A stretch of DNA of 64,000 nucleotides from Pseudomonas frederiksbergensis (GCF_001952935.1 NZ_CP018319.1:1415501-1479500), one strand, 5' to 3'; counted from the first letter of the stretch, positions 11,270 through 21,616 are shown. Program-made: numbers and translations. The notes: a model not told the origin generated them from the letters alone.

Positions 11270-11804
11270 AACCCTCCCTATTTTGCTCGGTCTGAGCGCA
11301 GCACTGGGAAGCGTGAGCGCCTGGGCTCTGCCGAACGATCAAGAGCAGCCTATCCGCATCCAGGCCGACGATGCCCAGCTGGACGACAAGAATGGTGTTG
11401 CCACCTATAAAGGTGACGTGATCATTACCCAGGGCTCGATGATCGTTAAAGGCAATACTGTGACCATCACCCGCACTCCGGCCGGCGACATCGACGTGGT
11501 GACATCGGTGGGCAATCTGGCCTACTTCGAGCAGATGCAGACGGCTGGCGACACCAAGCCGGTTCAGGGCTACGGAGTGACCATCCAGTACCACGCCTCG
11601 CAAAACCGCGTCGTATTGATCGATCGCGCCAAAGTCATCGACAAGGACAACAACGTCACCCAAGGCGAGAAAATCGTCTACGACACGGTGAAAAAGCTTG
11701 CCAGCGCCGGTCGCGCGACGGGCAACAAGGTTACCGAGTCGCGTCCGCGCATCGACATGGTGATCCAGCCGAAGAAGAAAACCGACGAGCAAAAGGCCCA
11801 GTAA
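11256..11804 (+). CDS. lptA: LPS transport periplasmic bridge protein LptA
   Basis: 182-aa protein with signal peptide (cleavage near AWA/LPND) and an OstA/LptA beta-jellyroll domain (about 30-150, [20 protein letters not shown]). Monomers stack into the periplasmic bridge that carries LPS to LptD. A charged Lys-rich C-terminus is present. The stop overlaps the lptB start by one base. Confidence 0.94.
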   Translation: MRLVKTLPILLGLSAALGSVSAWALPNDQEQPIRIQADDAQLDDKNGVATYKGDVIITQGSMIVKGNTVTITRTPAGDIDVVTSVGNLAYFEQMQTAGDTKPVQGYGVTIQYHASQNRVVLIDRAKVIDKDNNVTQGEKIVYDTVKKLASAGRATGNKVTESRPRIDMVIQPKKKTDEQKAQ

Positions 11805-12529
11805 TGGCAACTCTGAAAGCTCAGCATCTGGCCAAGAGCTACAAGAGCCGCCAGGTCGTGCGTGACGTCAGCCTGTCGATCGACAGCGGTCAGATCGTTG
11901 GCCTGCTGGGTCCCAACGGCGCCGGCAAGACCACCTGTTTTTACATGATTGTCGGCCTGGTACAGGCCGATCAGGGCCGCGTACTGATTGACGACCTGGA
12001 TGTCAGCCACCAGCCTATGCACGGTCGTGCGAAGGCCGGCATCGGCTATCTTCCGCAAGAAGCATCGATCTTCCGCAAACTCTCGGTAGCCGACAACATC
12101 ATGGCGATCCTCGAGACCCGCAAGGAACTCGACAAGGCCGGTCGTCGCCAGGAGCTGGAAAGCCTGCTGCAGGAATTCCACATCAGCCACATCCGCGACA
12201 ACCTCGGGATGAGCCTGTCCGGCGGTGAACGCCGCCGCGTGGAGATCGCCCGGGCACTGGCTACCAACCCGAAATTCATCCTCCTCGACGAACCGTTCGC
12301 CGGCGTGGACCCGATTTCGGTGGGCGACATCAAGCAGATCATCTATCACCTCAAGGCCAAGGGCATTGGTGTGCTGATCACTGACCACAACGTCCGTGAA
12401 ACCCTGGATATCTGCGAAACCGCCTACATCGTCAACGATGGCCAGCTGATCGCCGAAGGTGACTCTGCCACCATTCTGGCCAACGACCTGGTCAAGGAAG
12501 TGTATCTGGGCCATGAGTTCCGCCTGTAA
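11804..12529 (+). CDS. lptB: LPS export ABC transporter ATPase LptB
   Basis: 241-aa ABC ATPase with Walker [10 protein letters not shown] at 36-44, signature LSGGERRR, Walker [11 protein letters not shown] and H-loop ITDHN. It drives LPS extraction from the inner membrane with LptF and LptG, which are not in this window. Length and position next to rpoN match other gammaproteobacteria. Confidence 0.97.
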   Translation: MATLKAQHLAKSYKSRQVVRDVSLSIDSGQIVGLLGPNGAGKTTCFYMIVGLVQADQGRVLIDDLDVSHQPMHGRAKAGIGYLPQEASIFRKLSVADNIMAILETRKELDKAGRRQELESLLQEFHISHIRDNLGMSLSGGERRRVEIARALATNPKFILLDEPFAGVDPISVGDIKQIIYHLKAKGIGVLITDHNVRETLDICETAYIVNDGQLIAEGDSATILANDLVKEVYLGHEFRL

Positions 12530-12567
12530 GCACCAAGGTGTCTGGCTGGTTGCTCGGGCGCTTGCCT

Positions 12568-12687
12568 CAATAAAAAATCAACATTTTTTTATTGTTACAG
12601 CGCTCTAGGCAAACGCTGCAGTTTCGGGCATATAATTTGCTTATGTTTGGCGCTTCGGCGCCCTGTAGTGGATGGCGCATGTGCGCC
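12568..12687 (+). promoter_or_regulatory. rpoN upstream region: AT stem, TATAAT, two tandem hairpins
   Basis: After lptB there is an A/T-only inverted repeat (CAATAAAAAA 12568-12577, TTTTTTATTG 12585-12594), then TATAAT at 12631-12636 with no clear -35. The leader then carries two compact perfect stems: GGCGC-TTCG-GCGCC (12649-12662) and GGCGCA-TG-TGCGCC (12674-12687). The ATG of rpoN follows 26 bp later with only a weak ribosome site. The AT stem could end lptB transcription or act as an UP-like element. Confidence 0.5.
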
Positions 12688-12713
12688 GGCGAATAAGGTG
12701 TTAAGCCCCTGCC

Positions 12714-14207
12714 ATGAAACCATCGCTAGTCTTGAGAATGGGCCAGCAGCTGACGATGACACCGCAGCTGCAACAGGCCATCCGCCTGCTCCAATTGTCG
12801 ACCCTGGACCTGCAACAGGAAATCCAGGAGGCCCTGGAGTCCAATCCGATGCTCGAACGCCAGGAAGAAGGCGACGACTTCGATAACGCCGACCCCTTGG
12901 CCGACAAAGCCGAACAGCTACCCAACGCCGATGTTTCGGAACCCTCCTACCAGGAAACCGCCCCGACGGTTGATAACCTCGAGGAAGGCGACTGGAACGA
13001 GCGCATCCCCAACGAACTGCCCGTCGATACCGCATGGGAAGACGTCTACCAGACCAGCGCCAGTAGCCTGCCGAGCAACGATGACGACGAGTGGGACTTC
13101 ACCACCCGGACATCGGCCGGCGAAAGCCTGCAAAGCCACCTGCTATGGCAACTGAACCTGGCCCCGATGTCCGACACCGATCGCCTGATCGCCGTGACCC
13201 TGATCGATTGCATCAACAATCAGGGCTACCTGGACGAAACCCTCGAGGAGATTCTCGAAGCCTTCGACCCGGAACTGGACATCGAACTGGACGAAATCGA
13301 AGCCGTCCTGCACCGCATCCAGCAATTCGAACCTGCCGGTATCGGCGCCCGTAACCTGGGCGAATGCCTGCTGCTGCAATTGCGCCAATTGCCCGCCAAG
13401 ACACCTTGGCTGGTCGAGGCCAAACGCCTGGTCACCGACTACATCGACCTGCTCGGCAGTCGCGATTACAGCCAGCTGATGCGTCGCATGAAGCTCAAGG
13501 AAGACGAACTGCGCCAGGTGATTGAACTGGTGCAGAGCCTCAACCCGCGCCCAGGCTCGCAAATCGAGTCCAGCGAAGCCGAATACGTCGTTCCCGACGT
13601 GATCGTACGCAAGGACAACGAGCGCTGGCTGGTGGAGCTGAACCAGGAATCCGTGCCACGACTGCGGGTCAACGCCCAATACGCCGGCTTCGTGCGCCGC
13701 GCCGACACCAGCGCCGACAACACCTTCATGCGCAATCAGTTGCAAGAGGCCCGCTGGTTCATCAAGAGCCTGCAAAGCCGCAACGAAACCCTGATGAAAG
13801 TGGCCACGCAAATCGTCGAGCATCAGCGCGGTTTTCTTGAATACGGCGACGAAGCCATGAAACCGCTGGTCCTGCATGACATTGCCGAAGCGGTAGGGAT
13901 GCACGAGTCGACGATTTCACGGGTAACCACGCAAAAATTCATGCATACCCCTCGGGGCATATATGAACTGAAATACTTTTTTTCCAGCCACGTCAGCACC
14001 TCCGAGGGCGGTGAATGCTCGTCCACGGCGATCCGCGCGATCATCAAAAAACTGGTTGCCGCGGAAAATCAGAAAAAGCCGTTGAGTGACAGCAAGATCG
14101 CTGGTTTACTGGAGGCACAAGGCATTCAGGTGGCTCGCCGCACCGTCGCCAAGTACCGCGAATCCCTCGGGATCGCGCCTTCGAGCGAACGCAAGCGGTT
14201 GATGTAG
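12714..14207 (+). CDS. rpoN: RNA polymerase sigma-54 factor
   Basis: 497-aa alternative sigma factor for nitrogen, flagellar and many catabolic promoters; it needs AAA+ enhancer-binding proteins. Region I is the Gln/Leu-rich N-terminus (residues 1-50, [20 protein letters not shown]), region II is acidic (about 55-120), then come the core-binding domain, the HTH and the RpoN box [10 protein letters not shown] at 474-483. Followed by hpf, ptsN, rapZ and ptsO, the conserved sigma-54/PTS-Ntr cluster. Confidence 0.98.
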   Translation: MKPSLVLRMGQQLTMTPQLQQAIRLLQLSTLDLQQEIQEALESNPMLERQEEGDDFDNADPLADKAEQLPNADVSEPSYQETAPTVDNLEEGDWNERIPNELPVDTAWEDVYQTSASSLPSNDDDEWDFTTRTSAGESLQSHLLWQLNLAPMSDTDRLIAVTLIDCINNQGYLDETLEEILEAFDPELDIELDEIEAVLHRIQQFEPAGIGARNLGECLLLQLRQLPAKTPWLVEAKRLVTDYIDLLGSRDYSQLMRRMKLKEDELRQVIELVQSLNPRPGSQIESSEAEYVVPDVIVRKDNERWLVELNQESVPRLRVNAQYAGFVRRADTSADNTFMRNQLQEARWFIKSLQSRNETLMKVATQIVEHQRGFLEYGDEAMKPLVLHDIAEAVGMHESTISRVTTQKFMHTPRGIYELKYFFSSHVSTSEGGECSSTAIRAIIKKLVAAENQKKPLSDSKIAGLLEAQGIQVARRTVAKYRESLGIAPSSERKRLM

Positions 14208-14281
14208 AGCCACGCCACAGCGTTCCAGTGGCAGGTATTTCTGCCTGCCGCTTTATGCACTGGCAACGAAGGAGAAGCTGT

Positions 14282-14590
14282 ATGCAAGTCAACATCAGTG
14301 GACACCAACTGGAAGTGACCGAACCTCTTCGCACCTACATCGGCGAAAAACTCGAACGATTAGAGAGGCATTTCGACAAGATCACCAACGTGCAGGTCAC
14401 GATGACGGTCGAAAAGCTCAAGCAGAAAATCGAAGCCACACTGCATATTCCCGGCAATGAAGTGGTCGCAAACGCGGAGCATACCGATATGTACGCGGCG
14501 ATCGACGCACTGACCGACAAGCTGGATAAACAACTCAAAAAGCATAAGGAAAAGACCCAAAGCCTCCTCCAGGGCGCGACCGGTCGTTAA
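14282..14590 (+). CDS. hpf: Ribosome hibernation promoting factor, short form
   Basis: 102-aa S30AE/HPF-type protein starting MQVNISGHQLEVTEPLR. It binds the 30S subunit in stationary phase and promotes inactive 100S dimers. The length is the short form, without the C-terminal dimerisation domain of long HPF. AGGAGAAG lies just before the ATG. Located 74 bp after rpoN, its usual place. Confidence 0.93.
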   Translation: MQVNISGHQLEVTEPLRTYIGEKLERLERHFDKITNVQVTMTVEKLKQKIEATLHIPGNEVVANAEHTDMYAAIDALTDKLDKQLKKHKEKTQSLLQGATGR

Positions 14591-14602
14591 CACTCCCTAC
14601 CC

Positions 14603-15067
14603 ATGATCCGACTTGAAAGCATCCTGACCCCCGGCCGTTCCCTCGTGAACGTGCCGGGCGGCAGTAAAAAGAAAGCCCTCGAGCAAATTGCCAACCTTAT
14701 CCATAAAGAAGTACCGGATCTGGAGATGCAAGATGTCTTCGAGGCTCTGATTGCCCGTGAAAAACTCGGCTCAACCGGCTTTGGCAACGGCATTGCCATT
14801 CCCCACTGCCGCCTGAAGGGCTGTACCTCGCCCATCAGCGCCCTGATGCACCTTGATGCACCCATCGATTTCGACGCCATCGACGGCGCCCCGGTTGACC
14901 TGCTGTTCGTTCTGCTGGTCCCGGAAGCCGCTACCGATGCGCACCTGGAGTTGCTGCGCCAGATCGCCAGCATGCTCGACCGCAAGGAAGTGCGCGAAAA
15001 GCTGCGCAGCGCCCCGAGCAATGAAGCCTTGTATCAGGTTGTCCTGGACGAGCAAAACGGTCATTAA
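14603..15067 (+). CDS. ptsN: Nitrogen PTS enzyme IIA
   Basis: 154-aa EIIA-Ntr. The phosphorylated histidine is H68 in [10 protein letters not shown]. It takes phosphate from NPr (ptsO, nearby) under EI-Ntr (PtsP, not here) and regulates potassium handling, sigma-54-linked and carbon-storage functions by protein contact rather than sugar uptake. It is 12 bp after hpf. Confidence 0.96.
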   Translation: MIRLESILTPGRSLVNVPGGSKKKALEQIANLIHKEVPDLEMQDVFEALIAREKLGSTGFGNGIAIPHCRLKGCTSPISALMHLDAPIDFDAIDGAPVDLLFVLLVPEAATDAHLELLRQIASMLDRKEVREKLRSAPSNEALYQVVLDEQNGH

Positions 15068-15069
15068 TC

Positions 15070-15927
15070 ATGCGCTTGATCATCGTCAGTGGCCGTTCCG
15101 GCTCAGGTAAAAGTACCGCACTCGATGTTCTCGAGGACAACGGCTTCTACTGCATCGACAACCTGCCCGCCGGCCTGCTGCCGGAACTGGCCGAACGTGC
15201 GCTGATCCATACTGAGCTGGCGCAACCGCTGGTGGCCGTATCGATCGATGCGCGCAACTTGCCGAGTCACTTGTCGCGTTTTCCCGAACTGCTGGAAGAA
15301 GTGCGCAGCCGGCATATCCAGTGTGATGTGCTTTATCTGGACGCCGACGAAGAAACCTTGCTCAAGCGTTTCTCGGAAACCCGCCGTCGTCACCCGCTGA
15401 GCAACTCCAATCGTTCGCTGGCCGAGGCCATCAACGATGAGACCGCCCTGCTCGGGCCGATTGCCGATCTCGCCGATCTCAAGGTAAACACCACCAACCT
15501 GAACCTGTATCAACTGCGAGATACCATCAAGCTGCGCCTGTTGAACCAGCCGGAATCCGGTACGGCGTTCCTGGTGGAATCTTTCGGCTTCAAGCGTGGA
15601 ATGCCGGTGGACGCTGATCTGGTGTTCGACGTGCGCTGCCTGCCGAACCCTTACTGGAAGCCAGAGTTACGCGATCAATCGGGTCTCGACCAACCGGTTG
15701 CCGATTACCTGGCGGCACAGCCGGACGTCGAAGAGATGTTCCAGGACATCTCCACCTACTTGTTAAAGTGGCTACCCCGCTTTGCCGCCAGCAACCGCGC
15801 TTATGTCACCATTGCCATTGGCTGCACCGGCGGCCATCACCGCTCCGTCTACCTGACCGAACGTCTGGGCCAGGCCCTGCAAAAATCCCTGAAGAACGTC
15901 CAGGTTCGCCACCGCGACCTCAGCTAA
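15070..15927 (+). CDS. rapZ: RNase adapter protein RapZ
   Basis: 285-aa P-loop protein with Walker A GRSGSGKS at 8-15 and a C-terminal RNA-binding domain ([18 protein letters not shown]). In enterobacteria RapZ directs sRNA GlmZ to RNase E to control GlmS. In pseudomonads the domain set is the same but the RNA partner is unknown to me. It starts 2 bp after the ptsN stop. Confidence 0.95.
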   Translation: MRLIIVSGRSGSGKSTALDVLEDNGFYCIDNLPAGLLPELAERALIHTELAQPLVAVSIDARNLPSHLSRFPELLEEVRSRHIQCDVLYLDADEETLLKRFSETRRRHPLSNSNRSLAEAINDETALLGPIADLADLKVNTTNLNLYQLRDTIKLRLLNQPESGTAFLVESFGFKRGMPVDADLVFDVRCLPNPYWKPELRDQSGLDQPVADYLAAQPDVEEMFQDISTYLLKWLPRFAASNRAYVTIAIGCTGGHHRSVYLTERLGQALQKSLKNVQVRHRDLS

Positions 15928-15942
15928 AGGATTCACACCGCG

Positions 15943-16218
15943 ATGCCTGCTCTGGAAATTGAAATCATCAACAAGCTGGGCCTGCATGCCCGCGCTTCTG
16001 CAAAATTCGTTGGCGTCGCCGGTGAGTTCAAGGATTGCACGATCAGAGTAGGACGCACGCCGGAATCCACGGTCGACGGAAAAAGCATCATGGCAATGAT
16101 GATGCTCGCTGCGGGCAAGGGCACCAGAATCCACCTGAGCACCGAAGGCGAACAGGCTGATGAGGCGCTGCAGGCATTGGTGAATTTGATCAATGACTAC
16201 TTCGGCGAAGGCGAATAA
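15943..16218 (+). CDS. ptsO: Phosphocarrier protein NPr of the nitrogen PTS
   Basis: 91-aa HPr-like protein. The phosphorylation site is H15 in NKLGLHARASAKF, and GKSIMAMMML holds the serine region. It relays phosphate from PtsP to PtsN. Last gene of the rpoN cluster, and followed by a stem-loop. Confidence 0.95.
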   Translation: MPALEIEIINKLGLHARASAKFVGVAGEFKDCTIRVGRTPESTVDGKSIMAMMMLAAGKGTRIHLSTEGEQADEALQALVNLINDYFGEGE

Positions 16219-16228
16219 CACCTCGCCC

Positions 16229-16256
16229 TGTAGCAGCCGGCGAAGCCTGCTGCTAC
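16229..16256. repeat. TGTAGCAG inverted repeat after ptsO
   Basis: Arms TGTAGCAG (16229-16236) and CTGCTACA (16249-16256) with a partly paired centre. No T-run follows on the plus strand. It lies between the convergent ptsO and ZIP genes and resembles a dispersed pseudomonad repeat; a role in ending ptsO transcription is possible. Confidence 0.5.
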
Positions 16257-16265
16257 ATATCCGCG

Positions 16266-17159
16266 CTAAGCCAACGCCGTATCCATCACCATCATCAAGC
16301 AAAACCCGATCAGCAACCCGAGACTTGCAAGCTTGTCGTGACCATTGCGGCGCGACTCGGGAATGACTTCATGGGTGACCACCAGCAACATTGCCCCGGC
16401 CGCCAGCGCCAACCCCAAGGGCAACAACAATTCGGCCAGGCTCACCAGCCAGGCGCACAACAACGCAAAGACCGGCTCGACCAGACCTGACGCAGCTCCG
16501 ATCAGGAACGCCTTGACCCGCGACATCCCTGCCCCGGCCAGTACCAACGCGATCACCAGACCTTCCGGCACATCCTGCAAGGCGATGCCCATGGCCAGGC
16601 TATCGGCATCGGGCATGCCCCCTCCCGCCGACACACCGACCGCCATGCCTTCGGGGATGTTGTGGGCAATGATCGCAAACACAAACAACCAGATTCGCGG
16701 CGGGATGACCGGTCGTTCCAGCGTGCCTACGAGCATTTCCGGCGATGCACCCGACACCTTGCGATCCACCAGGAACAATCCAAACGCCCCCAGCATGATG
16801 CCGAAACTGATCAGTCCGCTGGCCGCCCAAGGCGTCAGCCCCAGGCTTTCAGCGGCAGAGATCCCCGGAACGATCAACGAAAACGCTGTCGCTGCGAGCA
16901 TCACCCCGGCCCCAAAGCCGAGCAGCATATCGCTGAGCACTTGAGGCATCCGTCGAATGACCAGCACGGGCACCGCGCCCAAGGCAGTGCCCAAGGCGCA
17001 GATCGCCCCGCCTTGCAGCGCGCGCAGCAGTTTCGGCTCAAGGTCCAGCCACGCCAGGCCTTGAGCCACCAACAACGTCACGCCTGCCAGCAGTAACAGC
17101 GATCCGAACGCGTAACGAAACATTCGTCCACTACCGATCGCCAGTGTTTCAGTGCTCAT
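16266..17159 (-). CDS. ZIP family metal transporter
   Basis: 297-aa membrane protein with about eight helices. The two ZIP metal-site helices are visible as HNIPEGMAVGVS (about 165-176) and ALQDVPEGLVIAL (about 192-204), with the usual His/Asn/Glu set in the first; the second has Gln-Asp in place of the more usual His. It likely imports zinc or another divalent metal. It follows sodA by 30 bp in the same direction, so it could be expressed with the Fur-type operon upstream. Confidence 0.85.
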   Translation of the reverse strand: MSTETLAIGSGRMFRYAFGSLLLLAGVTLLVAQGLAWLDLEPKLLRALQGGAICALGTALGAVPVLVIRRMPQVLSDMLLGFGAGVMLAATAFSLIVPGISAAESLGLTPWAASGLISFGIMLGAFGLFLVDRKVSGASPEMLVGTLERPVIPPRIWLFVFAIIAHNIPEGMAVGVSAGGGMPDADSLAMGIALQDVPEGLVIALVLAGAGMSRVKAFLIGAASGLVEPVFALLCAWLVSLAELLLPLGLALAAGAMLLVVTHEVIPESRRNGHDKLASLGLLIGFCLMMVMDTALA

Positions 17160-17189
17160 AGCCAGCCCTGGATTGCTTTTGCAGAAGTC

Positions 17190-17801
17190 TTAAACCAGTG
17201 CAGCCTGATAGCGCGCAGTGACTTCAGGCCAATTGATCACGTTGTAGAACGCGTTGATGTATTCCGGGCGACGGTTCTGGTATTGCAGGTAATACGCGTG
17301 CTCCCAGACATCCAGGCCGAGGATGGGCGTATTGCCGTTCATCAATGGACTGTCCTGATTGCCGCTGCTTTCAACGACCAGCGTCTTTTGCGGCGTCACA
17401 CTGAGCCACGCCCAGCCGCTGCCAAAACGAGTCAGCGCGGCTTTGGTGAAGGCTTCCTTGAAACTGCTCAAGCCGCCCAGTTGCTCGTCGATCGCCGCCG
17501 CCAGTGAGCCTTCGGGCTGGCCGCCGCCGTTGGGCGCCATTACTTTCCAGAACAGCGAATGGTTCGCGTGCCCGCCGCCCTGATTAATCACCGCCGCGCG
17601 CAGCTTCTCCGGCAGCTGCTGGACCGCAGACACCAGTTTCTCCACCGGCCATTCGGCAAACTCGGTGCCTTCAACCGCAGCGTTGAGGTTGTTGATGTAG
17701 GTCTGGTGGTGCCTGGTGTAGTGGATTTCCATGGTCTGCGCATCGATGTGCGGTTCCAGGGCATCGTAGGCGTAGGGCAAGGCAGGCAAGGTAAAAGCCA
17801 T
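17190..17801 (-). CDS. sodA: Manganese superoxide dismutase
   Basis: 203-aa SOD of the Mn/Fe family. Metal ligands are visible as H27 (EIHYTRHH), H81 (GGGHANHS), D164 and H168 (LDVWEHAY). [11 protein letters not shown] and the D164VWEH motif favour the manganese enzyme. The ATG at 17801 begins [10 protein letters not shown]; the upstream extension is rejected because it overlaps the neighbouring gene. Last of fagA-fumC-orfX-sodA, which replaces iron enzymes when iron is scarce. Confidence 0.95.
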   Translation of the reverse strand: MAFTLPALPYAYDALEPHIDAQTMEIHYTRHHQTYINNLNAAVEGTEFAEWPVEKLVSAVQQLPEKLRAAVINQGGGHANHSLFWKVMAPNGGGQPEGSLAAAIDEQLGGLSSFKEAFTKAALTRFGSGWAWLSVTPQKTLVVESSGNQDSPLMNGNTPILGLDVWEHAYYLQYQNRRPEYINAFYNVINWPEVTARYQAALV

Positions 17802-17802
17802 T

Positions 17803-18231
17803 TCAATGAACTCCGTGATGTAGGGGCGCAGGCGAGGCGGCATCGATGTGCAGCAGTCGATGCGTACGCGGGTATTCGCCGTGTTCGCTGATGAAATTCA
17901 GCAGCTCGACGTAGGTTTTGCTGCTCTGGCGCAACGCTGCTTCACGCAGGGCGGGCGCCAGTCGTGGGTCCTGCATGGTCTGCAACAATCGCTGATGGAT
18001 GGCGCACAGGTACTCGGCGCTCTCCTCCGGCTGGTTCAGACGCAAATGCAGGTCCGCCAGGTTGTGGTGGGAAATCACGCAGGCTGCCACCGCTTCGTCG
18101 GCATCCGCCCAGCGCTCGAACAACACCTGGGCCAGGGCCAATGCTTGCAAGTAAGCCTCGCGGGCATCGACCAGTTCGCCCAGCATGAAACAACGATTAG
18201 CCCTTTCGATCGTGCGTTTCCAGTGCTCCAT
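17803..18231 (-). CDS. Conserved hypothetical protein of the fumC-sodA operon
   Basis: 142-aa, mostly helical protein that I can only recognise by position as the 'orfX' between fumC and sodA (PA4469-like in P. aeruginosa). It shows TPR-like helical pairs ([42 protein letters not shown]). The stop is 1 bp before the sodA start. Function unknown. Coexpression with iron-sparing enzymes suggests a role under iron limitation, which is inference only. Confidence 0.8.
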   Translation of the reverse strand: MEHWKRTIERANRCFMLGELVDAREAYLQALALAQVLFERWADADEAVAACVISHHNLADLHLRLNQPEESAEYLCAIHQRLLQTMQDPRLAPALREAALRQSSKTYVELLNFISEHGEYPRTHRLLHIDAASPAPLHHGVH

Positions 18232-18258
18232 GGTGAGCCTCCAAAGCGGTAGCGGTGA

Positions 18259-19635
18259 TTACACGCCGCCTGCGGTGAGCTTCTCTGGATTGAGTAACTC
18301 TTCCAGTTGGCTGCGCGTCAGGTCGGTGTGTTCCAGAGCGACATCGATCACCGGCCGGCCTTGTTGATAGGCCTTCTTGGCGATCTCCGCGGCTTTTTGG
18401 TAACCAATGATCGGGTTGAGTGCGGTGACCAAAATCGGGTTACGCGACAACGCTTCCTTGAGCCTGGCTTCGTTGACCTTGAAGCTGGCGATGGCTTTTT
18501 CACCCAGCAAATGGCTGGAGTTGGCCAGCAACTCGATGCTGCTCAGCAGGTTCTGGGCGATGATCGGCAGCATCACGTTCAGCTCGAAATTGCCCGATTG
18601 ACCGGCGATGGTGATAACCGTGTCGTTACCGATGACCTGTGCGGCGACCATGGCGGTCGCTTCCGGGATCACCGGGTTGACCTTGCCAGGCATGATCGAA
18701 GAACCCGGCTGCAAGGCTTCGAGCTCGATTTCACCAAGACCGGCCAACGGGCCGGAGTTCATCCAGCGCAGGTCGTTGGCGATTTTCATCAGCGAAACGG
18801 CCGTGGCCTTGAGCTGGCCGGAAACACTGACCGCCGTGTCCTGAGAGCCGATCAGCGCAAACAGATCCTCACCCGGTTTGAATTGCACCTGGGTCAGCTT
18901 GCTCAGTTGCTCACTGAAACGCGCTGCGAATTGTGGGTGAGCGTTGATCCCGGTGCCGACCGCCGTGCCGCCCTGAGCCAGGGATTGCAGACTCGGCAGC
19001 AGATCGTTCAGATGACCGATGTTGGCCTTGAGCTGCTGCGCCCAACCGTTGAGCACCTGGCTCATGCGCACCGGCATGGCGTCCATCAGGTGAGTGCGGC
19101 CGGTTTTGACGTGGTGATGAACCTCATCGGCCTTGCGCTCGATCACCTGAACCAGACCCACCAGTGCCGGCAACAATTGCTCATGCAAAGCCAACGCGGC
19201 ACTGACGTGGATGGTGGTTGGGATGATGTCGTTGCTGCTTTGGCCGCAATTCACGTGATCGTTGGGGTTCACCGGCTCACCGAGCAGGCGGCTGGCCAGG
19301 GTGGCGATCACTTCGTTGGCGTTCATGTTCGAACTGGTGCCGGAACCGGTCTGGAAAATATCCACCGGGAAGTGCTGCATGAAGTCGTCCTGAAGCAGGC
19401 CCAGTGCCGCATCGACGATGGCTTTGCCTTGGGACTCGCTGATTTGCTTGAGCTCGACGTTGGCCCGGGCAGCGGCGGCTTTCGCCAGGATCAGCGCGCG
19501 AATGAACTGCACGGGCATCGGTTTGCCGCTGATGGGAAAGTTATCCACCGCACGTTGGGTTTGCGCGCCATAGAGGGCGTCCACCGGGACTTGAAGCTCG
19601 CCCATGCTGTCGCGCTCAATACGTGTCTTGGTCAT
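18259..19635 (-). CDS. fumC: Class II fumarate hydratase
   Basis: 458-aa iron-independent fumarase of the TCA cycle (fumarate to malate). The superfamily signature GSSIMPGKVNP and the blocks TGSGTSSNMNANEV and SSNDIIPTTIH are present. Class II enzymes have no Fe-S cluster, which fits its place behind tandem Fur-type sites with a manganese SOD. Confidence 0.96.
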   Translation of the reverse strand: MTKTRIERDSMGELQVPVDALYGAQTQRAVDNFPISGKPMPVQFIRALILAKAAAARANVELKQISESQGKAIVDAALGLLQDDFMQHFPVDIFQTGSGTSSNMNANEVIATLASRLLGEPVNPNDHVNCGQSSNDIIPTTIHVSAALALHEQLLPALVGLVQVIERKADEVHHHVKTGRTHLMDAMPVRMSQVLNGWAQQLKANIGHLNDLLPSLQSLAQGGTAVGTGINAHPQFAARFSEQLSKLTQVQFKPGEDLFALIGSQDTAVSVSGQLKATAVSLMKIANDLRWMNSGPLAGLGEIELEALQPGSSIMPGKVNPVIPEATAMVAAQVIGNDTVITIAGQSGNFELNVMLPIIAQNLLSSIELLANSSHLLGEKAIASFKVNEARLKEALSRNPILVTALNPIIGYQKAAEIAKKAYQQGRPVIDVALEHTDLTRSQLEELLNPEKLTAGGV

Positions 19636-20023
19636 CAGAAAATCCTTGCACCAGTTCTATGAGAGGAATCGAGGGGTGCAACTCGCAGGTCGCCAGTTGC
19701 CAGGTGTAGCTCTGCCAGCGCTTGAGGCGGCATTTGCACAGAGACAGGCGTTCGAGTTCGCGCAATGGGCGCCAGGCCTGATCCAGGCAGTAGGTTCGCC
19801 AGTGCCAAGGCAGCGCGACATCGGCGGCGGTGTCGAGCAACAGACGGAAAGAAGTTTCGGCGATGGTCCAGGACGAGGTTGCCGTGCAGCAGGCGAGATA
19901 CCGACCTTCGGCCAGGTAATGTTCGATCAGGCGAGGCTCGTCAGGGTCCATCGCGCAACGGATCTGGCGACTCATCCAGCGCCAGCTTTCGAGGTAAGGC
20001 TGCTCGTGCAAGGCAGAACTCAT
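19616..20023 (-). CDS. fagA: Fe-regulated protein FagA
   Basis: 135-aa protein matching by position the first gene (fagA) of the iron-regulated fagA-fumC-orfX-sodA operon. No catalytic motif is recognised; it is rich in Trp, Cys and Leu (CCTATSSW, LCKCRLKRW). It overlaps fumC by 20 bp. Two Fur-like boxes lie directly upstream, so expression should rise when iron is low. Confidence 0.75.
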   Translation of the reverse strand: MSSALHEQPYLESWRWMSRQIRCAMDPDEPRLIEHYLAEGRYLACCTATSSWTIAETSFRLLLDTAADVALPWHWRTYCLDQAWRPLRELERLSLCKCRLKRWQSYTWQLATCELHPSIPLIELVQGFSDDQDTY

Positions 20024-20037
20024 GATCCGGGCTCATT

Positions 20038-20074
20038 CGATAATGAGATTTATTATTAGATGATAATGAGAACC
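20038..20074 (-). promoter_or_regulatory. Tandem Fur-box-like sites upstream of fagA
   Basis: The sequence contains GATAATGAG at 20039-20047 and TGATAATGAGAA at 20061-20072, about 22 bp apart. Each keeps the GATAAT/ATTATC hexamer pattern of Fur sites (consensus GATAATGATAATCATTATC). They end about 15-50 bp before the fagA ATG, where Fur would block the promoter. Confidence 0.7.
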
Positions 20075-20106
20075 AAAACAAGAGTAGCAAAACGCTCAGT
20101 GCTTAT

Positions 20107-20198
20107 TGTGGGAGCGGGCTTGCTCGCGAAAGCGGTTTACCATCCAACAAAAATGTTGGATGTGAAGTCCCCTTCGCGAGCAAGCCCGCTCCCACAGG
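20107..20198. repeat. REP doublet (REPIN)
   Basis: Inverted GTGGGAGCGGGCTTGCTCGCGA copies at about 20107-20130 and 20173-20198, the 'GGGCTTG' subtype, separated by about 43 bp between fagA and pmbA. Confidence 0.85.
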
Positions 20199-20217
20199 GG
20201 ATCGTGCAGCAACAATA

Positions 20218-20253
20218 AAAAAGGCGCGCCACCCATGGGTGGCGCGCCTTTTT
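20218..20253. terminator. Perfect bidirectional terminator
   Basis: Long perfect stem GGCGCGCCACCC-AT-GGGTGGCGCGCC flanked by AAAAA on the left and TTTTT on the right. On the minus strand it ends the pmbA message, whose stop is 17 bp away. It would also stop plus-strand transcription. Confidence 0.9.
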
Positions 20254-20269
20254 GTGTAACGGCTAAGCG

Positions 20270-21616
20270 TTAGCTTCCGGCTACCGTCATCCGCTCGATC
20301 AACACCGACCCGGTGCGAATGTTGCTGCGCAACTCCAGGTCATTACCGACCGCAACGATCTGCTTGAACATGTCACGCATGTTGCCGGCGATGGTCACTT
20401 CCTGGACCGCAAACTGGATTTCGCCGTTCTCGACCCAGTAACCCGCCGCGCCACGGGAGTAATCGCCAGTAACCATGTTCAGGCCCTGGCCCATCAATTC
20501 AGTCACCAGCAGGCCGCGTCCCATGCGGCGCAGCAAGGCTGCCTGGTCTTCGTCGCCATGGGTGACGAACAGGTTGTGCACGCCGCCAGCGTTGGCGGTG
20601 CTCGGCATTCCAAGCTTACGGCCGGAGTACGTGCCGAGAATGTAGGAAACCAACTCGCCTTTTTCGACGAACGGCTTGGCGTAAGTGGCCAGCCCATCAC
20701 CATCGAATGCAGAACTGCCCATGGCTCGCATCAGGTGCGGACGCTCATCGATGGTCAGCCATTCCGGGAACAGTTTCTGCCCCAGCGTCCCTTCAAGGAA
20801 TGAGGATTTGCGATACAGACTGCCGCCGGAAATCGCCGAGAGGAAACTGCCGAACAAGCCACCGGCCAACTCCGCGGAAAACAGCACCGGCACTTCGCAG
20901 GTCGGAACCGGACGTGCGCCCAGACGGCTCGCCGCCCGTTGCGCGGCACGCTGGCCGATGCTCTCTGGAGAGGCCAGCAAATTGCCCTGACGGTTCACGT
21001 CGTACCAGTAATCGCGCTGCATCTGGCCGTCGGCCTCGGCGATCATTACGCAGCTCAGGCTGTGCCGGGTCGACGCGTAACCGCCAATAAAACCGTGGCT
21101 GTTGCCGTAGACACGGCAGCCCTGATGGGTGCTGAGGGTGGTGCCGTCGGCGTTCTTGATCCGGCTGTCGGTGGCAAACGCCGCCGCTTCACAGGCCAGC
21201 GCCTGCTCGATGGCTTGTTCCGGAGTGATGTCCCATTGGTGGAACAGGTCGAAATCCTGCAGATCCTTGGCCATCAGGGCGGCGTCTGCCAGGCCCGAAG
21301 CTTCATCTTCCGACGTGTGCCTGGCGATGGCCAGGGCGGCGGCGACGGTTTCGCGAATCGCCTCCGGACCGCTGGCGGACGTGCTGGCCGAGCCTTTGCG
21401 CTGACCGACGTACAAGGTGATGCCAAAGCCCTGATCGCGGTTGAATTCGACGGTTTCGACTTCACGCTGACGCACGGAGGTGGAAAGGCCCTGCTCCAGG
21501 GACACCGCCACTTCACAGGCACTGGCGCCCTGGCGCTTGGCTTCAGCGATGATCTGCTCGACTTGTTCTTGCAGTGCCGGCAACGCTTGTGGGCCGACGC
21601 TTTCAACTGCACTCAT
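20270..21616 (-). CDS. pmbA: Metalloprotease subunit TldE/PmbA
   Basis: 448-aa TldE (PmbA) protein, partner of TldD in the TldD/E protease that trims peptides such as microcin leaders and the CcdA antitoxin. Family blocks include [33 protein letters not shown] and the C-terminal [10 protein letters not shown]. It lacks the HExxxH zinc site, as TldE proteins do. The ATG at 21616 has GGAG 7 nt upstream. yjgA separates it from tldD, and it reads divergently from yjgA. Confidence 0.94.
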   Translation of the reverse strand: MSAVESVGPQALPALQEQVEQIIAEAKRQGASACEVAVSLEQGLSTSVRQREVETVEFNRDQGFGITLYVGQRKGSASTSASGPEAIRETVAAALAIARHTSEDEASGLADAALMAKDLQDFDLFHQWDITPEQAIEQALACEAAAFATDSRIKNADGTTLSTHQGCRVYGNSHGFIGGYASTRHSLSCVMIAEADGQMQRDYWYDVNRQGNLLASPESIGQRAAQRAASRLGARPVPTCEVPVLFSAELAGGLFGSFLSAISGGSLYRKSSFLEGTLGQKLFPEWLTIDERPHLMRAMGSSAFDGDGLATYAKPFVEKGELVSYILGTYSGRKLGMPSTANAGGVHNLFVTHGDEDQAALLRRMGRGLLVTELMGQGLNMVTGDYSRGAAGYWVENGEIQFAVQEVTIAGNMRDMFKQIVAVGNDLELRSNIRTGSVLIERMTVAGS

